Both the position numbers and the translations under genes were made by a program. A stretch of 64,000 nucleotides of DNA from an uncultured Cohaesibacter sp. (lineage in GTDB: Bacteria; Pseudomonadota; Alphaproteobacteria; Rhizobiales; Cohaesibacteraceae), in the NCBI RefSeq assembly GCF_963682185.1, contig NZ_OY821667.1, forward strand, positions 3,051,501 to 3,115,500. The letters are read 5' to 3'. The stretch's first letter is position 1. Each line of letters begins with the position of its first letter. A model generated the notes under the pieces. The model was not told the DNA's origin, made no database searches, and saw only the letters and a program-made list of their open reading frames with translations. This document shows positions 9,142-17,685 of the stretch, piece after piece.

Positions 9142-10392
9142 ATGCCTGAAGACAAGACCAATACTCTCAGCTTTGAGACCAATCCGTCTCATAATCCGGC
9201 GGGCAAACCATCCGGCAAGCTATGGGATGCCATCATTCTGGGGGCGGGTGCTGCGGGGCTCATGGCCGGGATTACGGCAGCAGGCCGTGGCAAACGCGTG
9301 CTTGTGCTTGATCATGCGCGCAAGGCTGGCGAAAAGATCCGCATTTCCGGCGGAGGGCGGTGCAACTTCACCAATCTCGACGCCAGCGCCAAAAATTACA
9401 TCTCGAACAATCCGCGTTTCTGCATTTCAGCCTTGAAGGCCTATACGCCAAAAGATTTCGTCAAGCTCATTGATCAGCACGCCATTGCCTGGCACGAAAA
9501 GGCCGCCGGGCAGCTCTTTTGTGATGAAAGCGCAAAAGACGTCGTGGCCATGCTGCTTGATGACCTGGAAGCCGCCGGAGGGCGTTTGCAGCTTGGCACA
9601 GACATCAAGGCTGTCGAACAGCGCGATGGGCTGTTCCATGTCGCCACAAGCCGGGGCAGCGAGCAGGCGCGCGCCCTGGTCGTGGCCACCGGTGGCAAGT
9701 CGATCCCCAAGATGGGCGCCACGGGTCTTGGCTATGACATTGCACGGCAATTCGGCCTTGATGTGCTGCCCACGAGAGCTGCCCTTGTGCCGCTCACCTT
9801 CTCGGATAGTCAGAAGACATTCGCTGCCGGGCTTGCGGGCCTGTCTGTGGATGCGGAAGTGCGCTTTGGCAAGGTCCGGTTCCGCGAGGGCCTGCTTTTC
9901 ACCCATCGCGGCTTATCCGGCCCGTCCATCCTGCAAATATCGGCCTATTGGCAGGAAGGCAAACCGGTTACCATCGATCTGGCTCCGGATGGCAATTGCC
10001 TTGAGACACTGATCGCTGCGCGCAAGAGCAACCCCAAGCAGGATATTGCCACCAGCCTGTCTACGTTGCTGCCTAAACGGCTGGCCAAGGCCATTGCCGA
10101 ACGGGAGGGCATGAAGGGCCATATTGCTGAGCAAGGCGACAAGCTGCTGCGTAAACTCGATGAGGTTGTTCATCGCTGGCAGGTGGTGCCGGTTGGCACC
10201 GAAGGCTACCGTACCGCAGAAGTGACGCTCGGGGGCGTTGATACCAAAGGGCTCTCTTCCAAAACCATGCAGGCCAATGCGGTGCCTGGCCTTTATTTCA
10301 TTGGCGAGGTGGTGGACGTGACCGGACAGCTGGGCGGCTATAATTTCCAATGGGCCTGGGCATCCGGCGTGGCGGCTGGTCGCGCGCTCTAG
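9142..10392 (+). CDS. BaiN/YhiN (HI0933) family NAD(P)/FAD-dependent oxidoreductase
   Basis: This is a soluble flavoprotein of 416 residues in the HI0933-like family, whose best characterised relatives reduce unsaturated ketone or acid substrates; the native substrate here is unknown. The N-terminal Rossmann motif (ILGAGAAGLMAGI) binds FAD, followed by GEKIRISGGGRCNFTN, a strong family signature. The middle part holds KSIPKMGATGLGYDIA and the C-terminus the second FAD contact (GLYFIGEVVDVTGQLGGYNFQWAWASG). Length is normal. It is separated from the kinase by a strong hairpin, so it is probably an independent unit. Confidence 0.93.
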   Translation: MPEDKTNTLSFETNPSHNPAGKPSGKLWDAIILGAGAAGLMAGITAAGRGKRVLVLDHARKAGEKIRISGGGRCNFTNLDASAKNYISNNPRFCISALKAYTPKDFVKLIDQHAIAWHEKAAGQLFCDESAKDVVAMLLDDLEAAGGRLQLGTDIKAVEQRDGLFHVATSRGSEQARALVVATGGKSIPKMGATGLGYDIARQFGLDVLPTRAALVPLTFSDSQKTFAAGLAGLSVDAEVRFGKVRFREGLLFTHRGLSGPSILQISAYWQEGKPVTIDLAPDGNCLETLIAARKSNPKQDIATSLSTLLPKRLAKAIAEREGMKGHIAEQGDKLLRKLDEVVHRWQVVPVGTEGYRTAEVTLGGVDTKGLSSKTMQANAVPGLYFIGEVVDVTGQLGGYNFQWAWASGVAAGRAL

Positions 10393-10480
10393 CCTTCACA
10401 GCCCTGTAGGGCTTCGCCATCCATCATATGGCCCCCTGCCAGAAAGCGCTTGCAGGGCGCAGCGAATTGATCTCAAATCG

Positions 10481-10509
10481 GCCTGTCTGCGTAGCAACGC
10501 CAGACAGGC
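10481..10509 (+). other. Inverted repeat downstream of the BaiN-like gene
   Basis: A perfect 9-bp inverted repeat, GCCTGTCTG and CAGACAGGC, has an 11-base loop and no T-tract. It sits in the 188-bp gap before mmcB. It could be a Rho-type or weak terminator, or a protein site; the sequence does not decide. Confidence 0.4.
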
Positions 10510-10580
10510 TGTACTGCTGACAGTCAGTCATTCTGGTAATCAGGCAAAAAGAATAACCCCGAACCGATTCAAGACCGACC

Positions 10581-11078
10581 ATGAGCAAGATGATCAAACC
10601 AGACCTTTCCGCTCCGGTGGATGGGCGACAGTCTGAGCGTGCGCTCGAAATTCAGCGCGGCACAGGGCGCCTTTTGCGCCGCCACGGCTTTGTGTCCCTG
10701 CCAGAGGTGACACTCAAGTCAGGCCGCAGGGCCGACCTGTTGGCCATCAACACCAAGGGCGAAATCTGGATCGTCGAGATCAAGTCCTCGCTGGCCGATT
10801 TCCGTGCCGACAAAAAGTGGCCTGATTATTGGGATTTTTGCGATCGCTTATTCTTCGCGACCAATCAGGAAACACCTGAAGAGATCTTTCCCGAGGAAGC
10901 TGGCCTGATCATTGCTGATGCTCATAGCGCCGAAATCATCAGGGATGTGGAACAGCGCAAGCTGGCAGCAGCACGCCGCAAGGCCCTGACGCTGCGATTC
11001 GCCCAAATCGCTGCCTCGCGTCTGCATGCGATCCATGATCCGGGTGTGCCGACCCATATCGAGCCCGTCAAATTGTAG
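10581..11078 (+). CDS. mmcB: MmcB family DNA repair protein (putative endonuclease)
   Basis: The product is a 165-residue cytoplasmic protein. Members of this alphaproteobacterial family are SOS-linked in Caulobacter and protect against mitomycin C. The core has a PD-(D/E)xK-like arrangement: GRRADLLAINTKGEIWIVEIKSS contains the Asp and the E-x-K expected for a nuclease active site, followed by DFRADKKWPDYWDFCDRLFFA. Length and motif order are typical. It is transcribed toward the convergent actSR pair. No clear SOS box was identified by eye upstream. Confidence 0.9.
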   Translation: MSKMIKPDLSAPVDGRQSERALEIQRGTGRLLRRHGFVSLPEVTLKSGRRADLLAINTKGEIWIVEIKSSLADFRADKKWPDYWDFCDRLFFATNQETPEEIFPEEAGLIIADAHSAEIIRDVEQRKLAAARRKALTLRFAQIAASRLHAIHDPGVPTHIEPVKL

Positions 11079-11166
11079 ACAATCGGCATCCCAAGCCGCA
11101 TCGAAAGATGCGACCAGACAAATGGTTGGGAAATGCTTTTGCTGAAAGCAGCAGACGTGCCAGGCT

Positions 11167-11739
11167 TTAGCGCGGAGCGCGCTTGGCCAGAATGCGCTGC
11201 AATGTACGGCGGTGCATATTGAGCCGACGCGCGGTTTCAGAGACGTTCCGATCACACAGCTCATAGACCCGCTGGATATGCTCCCAGCGCACGCGGTCCG
11301 CCGACATCGGATTTTCCGGCGGCTCGATCTTGACTTCACCATCATTCAGCAGAGCGGCGAAAATATCGTCTGCATCGGCCGGCTTGGCCAGATAGTCGAC
11401 TGCGCCGAGTTTGACGGCCGTTACCGCTGTGGTGATATTGCCATAGCCGGTGAGCATGATTGTGCGCGCATCAGGGTTGGAATCGCGAATGGCCTCGATG
11501 ACGTCCAGACCATTGCCGTCGCCCAGCCGCATGTCGACAACGGCATAGCGGGGCGGCTCCTCTTTTACCGTGGATAGGGCTTCGGCAACATTATCTGCAG
11601 ATTTTACCGTGAATCCCCGGCTTTCCATTGCGCGCGACAGGCGAATGAGAAAAGGCCGATCATCATCTACCAACAAGAGATAGCCCGGCTGGGTGCTTAT
11701 TCCTTGTTCAGTTACTGTCATTTCTGCTAGTCCTGTCAT
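11167..11739 (-). CDS. actR: ActR/PrrA/RegA family redox response regulator
   Basis: This 190-residue regulator has a receiver domain with the DDD acidic cluster near residues 25-27 and phospho-acceptor Asp69 (YAVVDMRLGDGNGLD), a proline-rich linker and a Fis-type helix-turn-helix at the C-terminus (VYELCDRNVSETARRLNMHRRTLQRIL), which is the RegA signature. It controls redox-dependent genes such as respiratory, nitrogen and carbon functions in relatives. The partner kinase lies 90 bp upstream on the same strand. A second Met at residue 7 (11721) is an alternative start. Confidence 0.93.
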   Translation of the reverse strand: MTGLAEMTVTEQGISTQPGYLLLVDDDRPFLIRLSRAMESRGFTVKSADNVAEALSTVKEEPPRYAVVDMRLGDGNGLDVIEAIRDSNPDARTIMLTGYGNITTAVTAVKLGAVDYLAKPADADDIFAALLNDGEVKIEPPENPMSADRVRWEHIQRVYELCDRNVSETARRLNMHRRTLQRILAKRAPR

Positions 11740-11829
11740 GATTGCGCGTCTTCCATGTCTTTAAAATACGATATCCAAAGGGGTGTGGCAATCGGTCTCG
11801 CCTTTAATCTAGCATCGAATTTGCTGCTT

Positions 11830-13218
11830 TTATTGATCTGCCTCAAGCAAAAGGCGGGGCCAAGTGATTTCGATTACTGCTCCACTGATTTCGTTTATCT
11901 TTTTTGACATTATTTCCTTTTGAACTGTTCCACTCCTGCGAATGGTTACTTTGGCGCCGCTGCGCTCCAGCAAGGTCTTGGCGATGAAATAGCCCAAACC
12001 CAATCCGCCACCATTGAGCCCCGACTTCTGTCTTCGTGCCAAATCTGGCCCGGAGGTTGCATCGCGATCCACTTGGCCTTTGTCCATTCGGCTTGTCACA
12101 AAGGGATCGCCAAGGCGTGTCATGATCGCCTCTGAAAAGCCCGGACCGTCGTCGCCGATCACCAGCGTTATGGTGCTATCGGTCCATTGCGATTCAAGAA
12201 CGACCCGACTGCGTGCAAAGTCGACGGCATTCTCCACCAGATTGCCCAAACCGAAGAGCAGACCGGGATTGCGCATGAGAATGGGTTGATCGCTTTTATC
12301 CTCTGGGAATATACGTTCGATCGTGACATCCGGATTTTCAAAAGGTTCGACTATTTCCGAAATGAGCGCCTCGAACTGCATCTTGGTGAAATTGCTGTGG
12401 TCATCGCCAGAAAGAGAGCGCAGTTTGCCAAGGATGTCGCGACAGCGCTCGGCCTGAGAGCGGATCAGCGACACATCTTCAAAAATCGGATCATCTTCCA
12501 AGAGCTCATGCTCAAGCTCTTTGGCCACGAGCTGGATTGTGGCCAGAGGTGTTCCCAACTCATGGGCGGCAGCCGTTGCCAAACCGTCAATGCTCGTCAA
12601 ATGCTGCTCGTTGGCAAGAATGAGCTCGGTGGCGGAGAGGGCGTTGGCCAGTTGATGGCCCTCGCGGGCAATACGCGAAGTATAGACGCTCAGGAACAAC
12701 ATGGTCACGATGAGCGCAATCCAGATGCCATAGACATAAAGCTTGGGCAGATCGGGCGGTGTGGCATCGGCCCATGGCAAAGGATGATGGAAAAAGATAA
12801 GCGCGGTGGCGATCAGCGTGATGAGGGTCGAGAGAAAGGCGGTGAAACGGGCCGGTTGCATGGTGGCAGAAACCACTGCGGGCACGAGGAGAAGCAACGC
12901 AAACGGATTTTGCAGTCCGCCTGTCAAATAGAGAAGCCCGCCCAACTGGGCCGCGTCATAGCTCAAAAGCCCGGTCGCTGGCAGAGGGGACAGGCGCACG
13001 CTCTTGCGAAAGCGCATCTGCAAGAACAGATTGAGCAGAACCGAGAGCCCGATCAGATATAGGCAATGATGAGCGGGATAGCGATAGCCAAATCCTTCCG
13101 AAACAGCGAGAACTGCGACCCCCTGGCCGCCAATGGCCAGCCAGCGCAGCCGCACAAGCGTGTCGAGCTTTATTTGTCGCTCTGCAAATATCGGATCGGA
13201 TGAAGAAGCAAAAAGCAT
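11830..13218 (-). CDS. actS: ActS/PrrB/RegB family redox sensor histidine kinase
   Basis: This is an inner-membrane kinase of 462 residues with six predicted transmembrane helices in the first 180. The quinone-sensing motif GGLQNPF is at residues 100-106. The H-box AAHELGTPLATI carries His219. Cys259 in AERCRDIL lies exactly 40 residues downstream, the spacing of the redox-active cysteine in Rhodobacter RegB, so both known redox inputs appear conserved. ATP-binding G1 and G2 motifs (GDDGPGF, GGGLGLGYFIAKTLLERSGA) follow. It precedes actR on the same strand and probably forms an operon with it. The + strand reading frame of 291 codons inside this gene is a shadow. Confidence 0.94.
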   Translation of the reverse strand: MLFASSSDPIFAERQIKLDTLVRLRWLAIGGQGVAVLAVSEGFGYRYPAHHCLYLIGLSVLLNLFLQMRFRKSVRLSPLPATGLLSYDAAQLGGLLYLTGGLQNPFALLLLVPAVVSATMQPARFTAFLSTLITLIATALIFFHHPLPWADATPPDLPKLYVYGIWIALIVTMLFLSVYTSRIAREGHQLANALSATELILANEQHLTSIDGLATAAAHELGTPLATIQLVAKELEHELLEDDPIFEDVSLIRSQAERCRDILGKLRSLSGDDHSNFTKMQFEALISEIVEPFENPDVTIERIFPEDKSDQPILMRNPGLLFGLGNLVENAVDFARSRVVLESQWTDSTITLVIGDDGPGFSEAIMTRLGDPFVTSRMDKGQVDRDATSGPDLARRQKSGLNGGGLGLGYFIAKTLLERSGAKVTIRRSGTVQKEIMSKKINEISGAVIEITWPRLLLEADQ

Positions 13219-13659
13219 CGTTTCCCGTAGGCTCTTCTGGTGTCAGAAATCATCATAGCAGTCGAAATCTGGCTGAAAACAGGACCGGCTTCGACCCATG
13301 ATATCTTCTGAACAGGGCTTTGTTTCTGTAAAAGTTGCAAATATTTGATTGTTTCTATCGCAAATTACGCTCCACAGGAATGCCTTTGCGATGACACTTT
13401 GGTGAAAAAGAACCTGTCGGTGTAAAACGACGGATTTCCGGAACCAACCAAGGTCGTATCTTGACATGAGAATGGTAGTTTTTGCGCCATTTCAAGACCT
13501 GAAGGCAAAAATATATTTAGCAAAAAATATCTTGAACTTCGATTTTTACTTACCCACTTCATGGTGTGTGAGAGAGTGTTGAACAGTTTTGATATATTCT
13601 TGAGGGAATACTTCAGGTTCAACGTAAAAATGAGACGTAAACCATTCGAAAGGAAGACA
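13219..13659. other. Intergenic region between actS and the DUF2852 gene
   Basis: This 441-bp AT-rich stretch separates two divergent genes and should hold both promoters. No convincing protein, RNA gene or repeat is visible. Short reading frames here have no family resemblance. Confidence 0.5.
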
Positions 13660-14112
13660 ATGTCACACAGTGCAACAGCCAAATCATCTTGGAAGGGTTC
13701 TCATGTAGCTCTGATGATACTTGGCTTTATTTTCTTCTGGCCGCTTGGTCTTGCAATATTGGCCTATATGATCTGGGGTGATGAAATGCGTGAAATGTTC
13801 AAGGACTTCAAGACGAGAATAGACCGCGAATTCAAAGGCTCAGGCTGTGGCCATCGTCATCGTCATCGTTCCCATGGGTTTGAAAGAACCGGCAACGTGG
13901 CTTTTGACGAATACCGCAAGGCAGAGCTGGAGCGACTGGAAGAAGAGCGCCGCAAACTGGAAGCGCAGAAAGAGGAATTCGAAGAGTTTCTGGCCGAGCT
14001 GCATCGCGCCAAAGACAAGGAAGAATTCGATCGCTTCATGGCAGCGCGCCACAATGCCAACCAATATGGCCCGGCAGGCGGGTCAGATTCGGACAATCCG
14101 TATCAAGGCTGA
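13660..14112 (+). CDS. DUF2852 domain-containing membrane protein
   Basis: ATG 13660 is preceded by GAAAGGAAG at good spacing and begins the conserved part (MSHSATAKSSWKGSHVALM), so it is preferred over the upstream ATG at 13561. The 150-residue product has one or two hydrophobic helices near residues 15-40 (LGFIFFWPLGLAILAYMIW), a His-rich stretch (CGHRHRHRSHG) and a strongly charged coiled-coil tail rich in Glu/Lys/Arg. This layout is typical of DUF2852, which is widespread in Hyphomicrobiales and of unknown function. The His cluster could bind metal, but that is a guess. A strong terminator follows. Confidence 0.85.
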   Translation: MSHSATAKSSWKGSHVALMILGFIFFWPLGLAILAYMIWGDEMREMFKDFKTRIDREFKGSGCGHRHRHRSHGFERTGNVAFDEYRKAELERLEEERRKLEAQKEEFEEFLAELHRAKDKEEFDRFMAARHNANQYGPAGGSDSDNPYQG

Positions 14113-14135
14113 TAGCTTCAAGACCGGAAGCAACG

Positions 14136-14162
14136 AAGCGGGACAATGGTCCCGCTTTTTTT
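14136..14162 (+). terminator. Rho-independent terminator after the DUF2852 gene
   Basis: A stem of AAGCGGGAC (14136-14144) and GTCCCGCTT (14149-14157) with an AATG loop is followed by a T-run. Confidence 0.9.
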
Positions 14163-14271
14163 GTTGATGCATCGATTTTGTTCATCAGACCTATCTATAA
14201 ATCCCTACTTGCAATTTTCGCGGATTTCCCCCATTTTAGCGCAGCTCAGCCCAGGTGTCCTGAGGTGAGCC

Positions 14272-14452
14272 TTGTTCTCGGGGCGGGGTGAAAGTCCCCA
14301 CCGGCGGTGAAAGAGGGGTGTTAACGCAGTGTGACAACCCGCTCTTGCAGCCCGCGAGCGCGTTTGGAAGGTGGCTTATGGTCTCTTTCGAACGGTCAGC
14401 AGATCTGGTGCCATTCCAGAGCCGACGGTAACAGTCCGGATGAAAGAGAACG
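14272..14452 (+). ncRNA. FMN riboswitch (RFN element)
   Basis: The conserved RFN blocks are present in order: TTCTCGGGGCGGGGTGAAAG, TCCCCACCGGCGGT, a variable arm (about 14310-14395), then CCCGCGAGCG upstream of GATCTGGTG, AGAGCCGACGGT, and the closing ACAGTCCGGATGAAAGAGAA. The aptamer binds flavin mononucleotide and switches off flavin synthesis or uptake genes. It lies 127 bp upstream of the transporter gene at 14580. The expression platform may include ATCAGGA/TCCTGAT (14470-14476, 14514-14520) followed by TCTTTTGG, and a CTCATCC/GGATGAG hairpin just before the start codon (14539-14557). Confidence 0.95.
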
Positions 14453-14579
14453 TGACAGAAGCGTGTTCCATCAGGAGGTCCTCCCGGTGATCTGAGGCTG
14501 CGCTGTCCGTGCGTCCTGATTCTTTTGGCTTTGGTCCACTCATCCGAGATGGATGAGGGATCTGTTTTAGGTATGCGAA

Positions 14580-15488
14580 ATGAATCAGATTTCCCAATCT
14601 ACCAATGCGGCGACCGTGCCACTGATGCGCTCAGGCGCGGTGTGGGGCGCCATCTATATGGTTCTGGCAGGTCTTGCCTTTGCCCTTGTCAATCTCTCAA
14701 CGCAATATCTGACGATGAAGCTGGGCGTCAGCTCACTGATCGTCGCATTCGGGCAATATTTCATTGCTTTCTTCTTCAGTTTGCCCTGGCTTATCAAGGT
14801 TGGTCTCGGGGCAGCCCGCACCAATCAGGTCGGCAAGCACGTTGTGCGTGTGGTGTTCGCAGTGCTGGGCACCCAAGCCTGGACGGCAGGGCTGGCTTAT
14901 GTGCCCATCTGGCAGGCCATCGCACTGATCATGACATCGCCGTTCTTCGTCACGCTCGGGGCCTATATCTTCCTGCATGAAAAGGTTGGTCCCCATCGAC
15001 TGGCAGCGACCATCGTGGGCTTTATTGGCGGCATGATCATTCTGGCTCCGTGGTCGGATGCCTTTTCCCTGCACGCGCTTTGGCCGGTTGTGGCGGCTGC
15101 CTTCTGGGCTGCGACCTCTGTCATGACCAAGACGCTCACCGATGACGAGGCGCCCGAAACTGTGACCATCTATCTGCTCTTGCTGATGAGCCCGGTCAAT
15201 GCCTTCATGTTGCTGGGTAGTGATCTGGTAATGCCTTCCATGCTGGCGTTGGGCGTCATCGTGCTTTCCGGCCTGCTGGTCTATCTGGCTCAGCTCTTGT
15301 GCGCTCGGGCCTATGCGATCGCGGATGCGGCTTATGTGCAGCCATTTGACCATGTCAAACTGGCCTTCAACGTCCTGTTTGGCTGGGTGGTCTTCGGCTT
15401 TGCGCCGGTTGGCCAGTTCTGGCTGGGCGCTTTGCTCATTCTGGCGGCCTCCTTCTATATCCTCAGGCGCGAAGCGCGGGACTATTAA
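14580..15488 (+). CDS. ribN: RibN-type riboflavin transporter (EamA/DMT family)
   Basis: This inner-membrane carrier of 302 residues has about ten hydrophobic helices and two EamA repeats, with the typical end ILRREARDY. The family is large and functionally diverse, but the FMN riboswitch directly upstream ties this member to flavin supply, as described for RibN of Rhizobium. The start ATG is preceded only by a weak ribosome-binding site (TTAGG), in keeping with riboswitch control of translation. A strong terminator closes the unit, so it is monocistronic. Confidence 0.88.
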   Translation: MNQISQSTNAATVPLMRSGAVWGAIYMVLAGLAFALVNLSTQYLTMKLGVSSLIVAFGQYFIAFFFSLPWLIKVGLGAARTNQVGKHVVRVVFAVLGTQAWTAGLAYVPIWQAIALIMTSPFFVTLGAYIFLHEKVGPHRLAATIVGFIGGMIILAPWSDAFSLHALWPVVAAAFWAATSVMTKTLTDDEAPETVTIYLLLLMSPVNAFMLLGSDLVMPSMLALGVIVLSGLLVYLAQLLCARAYAIADAAYVQPFDHVKLAFNVLFGWVVFGFAPVGQFWLGALLILAASFYILRREARDY

Positions 15489-15559
15489 GCCGACAGGGCC
15501 CAAACAGGCCCAGACAGGTTTTGGCTTGCAAGCAAAGACGAGTGATACAAGATGCAACG

Positions 15560-15587
15560 AAGGGGCCTGTGTGGCCCCTTTTTTCTT
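15560..15587 (+). terminator. Rho-independent terminator after ribN
   Basis: A stem of AAGGGGCC and GGCCCCTT around TGTGT is followed by TTTTCTTTT. Confidence 0.92.
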
Positions 15588-15648
15588 TTCATGGACATGA
15601 TTCTTCAATAAAAACAGGAGCAGTAGATAGCATCAAAGGAGGTGCGAC

Positions 15649-17646
15649 ATGGCCCGTAGCGACCAGAAAAATACAGACCTGCTTCTGCGTAGCAAATGGA
15701 TTGATGACAACAGCATAACCGGACAGATGGTGCTGAGCCTGCTCGCCCCGCCGGATACGGCCTTTCCGGCCACTGTGCGTCTGGCCTATACGGCAATCAC
15801 CCGCATTCCGCCTGAAACCGAGCTGATCGGCGCTCACTATATTGCACGCACGGCCAATTATCATGAGTTGCAACCTCTTGCGTCTCTTAAGGCAGACGCA
15901 GATGGGTTGATGTGGCAAATCACGATCCCTGTGCTTTCTCACAAGCCGAACCACTGCACCGACGGACCGTCTTCGGCCTTCCTGATCCTGCCAGACAACA
16001 GCACCATCGATATCGCTTGCGACCCCTTGCGCCCTGAGAATGAGACTGCTGAGGGCAGTGATGAACAAGCGGATGTCGCGACACAGGCAGAGCCCGCCTC
16101 ACAGACCGCTCCAACCGTACCCATGTTGGCCATGCTGCCAATGCCCAATCAAAGCTCGGTAGCTGCATGGTGCGAGGCTGCGCCCTCCGGTTTTGCGCTG
16201 GATGAGTCTCTGAAAGATGTCGGCGACAGAGTGAATGCGCTTTACATCAGGCTCTTTGGCGAAAAGCCCCCCTTTGGTGATGCGTCCTCGAGCATCACGC
16301 TGCGCCTTGCCACGGATGGCGGGCAGAGGGCAAAAGATGAGGTGCGGGCTGGGGCCTACAGGCTGACCTTCTCGGACAAGGAGATTGTCATCAACGCTGA
16401 TGACAAGGGGATCTTCTATGCTCTCATAGCGCTCGCCCAAATCTGGCGCGGGGCGCTAAAGGAGCCAGCGCTTTTCGCGTTCCCCGCCAGTGGCGCGATT
16501 GAAGATTGGCCGAGCCATGATTGGCGGGGCATGCATCTGGATGTCTCACGCCAATTCTATAGCGCAGAAACCGTAACGGCTTTTCTGGATTGTCTTGCGT
16601 GGCATCGGCTGAACCGTTTCCATTGGCATTTGACCGATGACGAGGGCTGGCGGTTGGAAAGCAAAATCTATCCGCACCTGACCGAGATCGGCGCTTGGCG
16701 CGGCCACGGGTTGGCGCTTTTGCCCCAGCATGGGTCAGGGGCTGCGCGTTATGGCGGCTTTTATACGCAAGAGCAGGTGCGAGATATTCTATCCCATGCA
16801 GCAAGCCTGCAAATTGACGTCATGCCGGAGGTGGACGTACCGGGCCATTGCCACGCGGCCATGATGGCTCTGCCAGAGCTGATTGACCCCAGCGCCATGC
16901 AGGGCAATGCCTCGGTGCAGGGCTATGTCAACAATGCACTCAATCCCGGCCTTGGAGCGACATGGCTGTTTCTGGAAACCATCTTCGGCGAGTTGGCGGA
17001 TCTCTTCCCCGCTGCCTGCGTCCATATCGGCGGCGATGAAGTTCCCCATGGTGCGTGGGTCGGCTCGCGTGGCGCCAACAGTTGGGCAAAGGCCAAGGGG
17101 CTGCTGGATGCAGATGGCAAGCCGGACAGCATGAAGATGCAGGCGGCTATTTTGCGATATGTGGTCAAACGTCTGGAAGAGGCAGGCAAGACCCCATTCG
17201 CATGGCAAGAAGCAGCCAAGGGCGGCGGCGTCGACCCGGAAAAGGTCACCCTGATGGCCTGGATGAATGCTCAGAGCGCCCGCGATCTGACCGATCAGGG
17301 CTATCGGGTCGTTATGTGCCCGGGCGAGGTTTATTATCTCGATATGGCTCAATCGACCGATTGGCAGGAGCCGGGCTTGAGCTGGGCTGGAACGTCGAGC
17401 CCGGCCGATACCTATCAGTTCGATGCGCAGGCCTCTCTGGGCAAGAACAAAGATTTGCTTGTTGGCATTCAGGGCGGGATCTGGAGCGAAAATCTGACTA
17501 GCCGCGCCCGCTTCAATCATATGGTCTTCCCGCGCCTCTCAGCCATTGCTGAAAGCGCATGGACACAGCCAGAGCATAAGCAATGGTCAAGCTTTGAAGC
17601 GCGCCAGCGCCTGATGCCAACCCTGCCTGAATCAACTAAGGCCTAG
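15649..17646 (+). CDS. Beta-N-acetylhexosaminidase, glycoside hydrolase family 20
   Basis: This is a 665-residue enzyme removing terminal GlcNAc/GalNAc from chitobiose-like or glycan substrates. The N-terminal 200 residues form a beta-sandwich and linker; a GH20b domain follows (about 205-280). The (beta/alpha)8 catalytic domain starts at WRGMHLDVSRQFY and contains HWHLTDDEGWR and the catalytic Asp-Glu pair in HIGGDEVPHGAW, with substrate-binding Trp residues later (TDWQEPGLSWAG). No signal peptide is visible, so it is probably cytoplasmic and acts on imported oligosaccharides. The ATG is preceded by a strong AAGGAGG. Confidence 0.94.
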   Translation: MARSDQKNTDLLLRSKWIDDNSITGQMVLSLLAPPDTAFPATVRLAYTAITRIPPETELIGAHYIARTANYHELQPLASLKADADGLMWQITIPVLSHKPNHCTDGPSSAFLILPDNSTIDIACDPLRPENETAEGSDEQADVATQAEPASQTAPTVPMLAMLPMPNQSSVAAWCEAAPSGFALDESLKDVGDRVNALYIRLFGEKPPFGDASSSITLRLATDGGQRAKDEVRAGAYRLTFSDKEIVINADDKGIFYALIALAQIWRGALKEPALFAFPASGAIEDWPSHDWRGMHLDVSRQFYSAETVTAFLDCLAWHRLNRFHWHLTDDEGWRLESKIYPHLTEIGAWRGHGLALLPQHGSGAARYGGFYTQEQVRDILSHAASLQIDVMPEVDVPGHCHAAMMALPELIDPSAMQGNASVQGYVNNALNPGLGATWLFLETIFGELADLFPAACVHIGGDEVPHGAWVGSRGANSWAKAKGLLDADGKPDSMKMQAAILRYVVKRLEEAGKTPFAWQEAAKGGGVDPEKVTLMAWMNAQSARDLTDQGYRVVMCPGEVYYLDMAQSTDWQEPGLSWAGTSSPADTYQFDAQASLGKNKDLLVGIQGGIWSENLTSRARFNHMVFPRLSAIAESAWTQPEHKQWSSFEARQRLMPTLPESTKA

Positions 17647-17685
17647 GGCATGCCATAGATCGGGCTGTCACTAGCCATTGCAGGC

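Noticed and set aside
12187-13062. A 291-codon + strand frame overlapping actS
   Set aside because: It lies fully antisense to a well-supported histidine kinase gene, has odd composition (rich in Gln, Gly, Arg) and no family resemblance.
14525-14980. A 151-codon frame starting before ribN
   Set aside because: It runs through the leader and the start of ribN in another frame without any recognisable domain.
14733-15608. A 291-codon minus-strand frame over ribN
   Set aside because: It is antisense to a riboswitch-controlled transporter gene and looks like a shadow of hydrophobic coding DNA.
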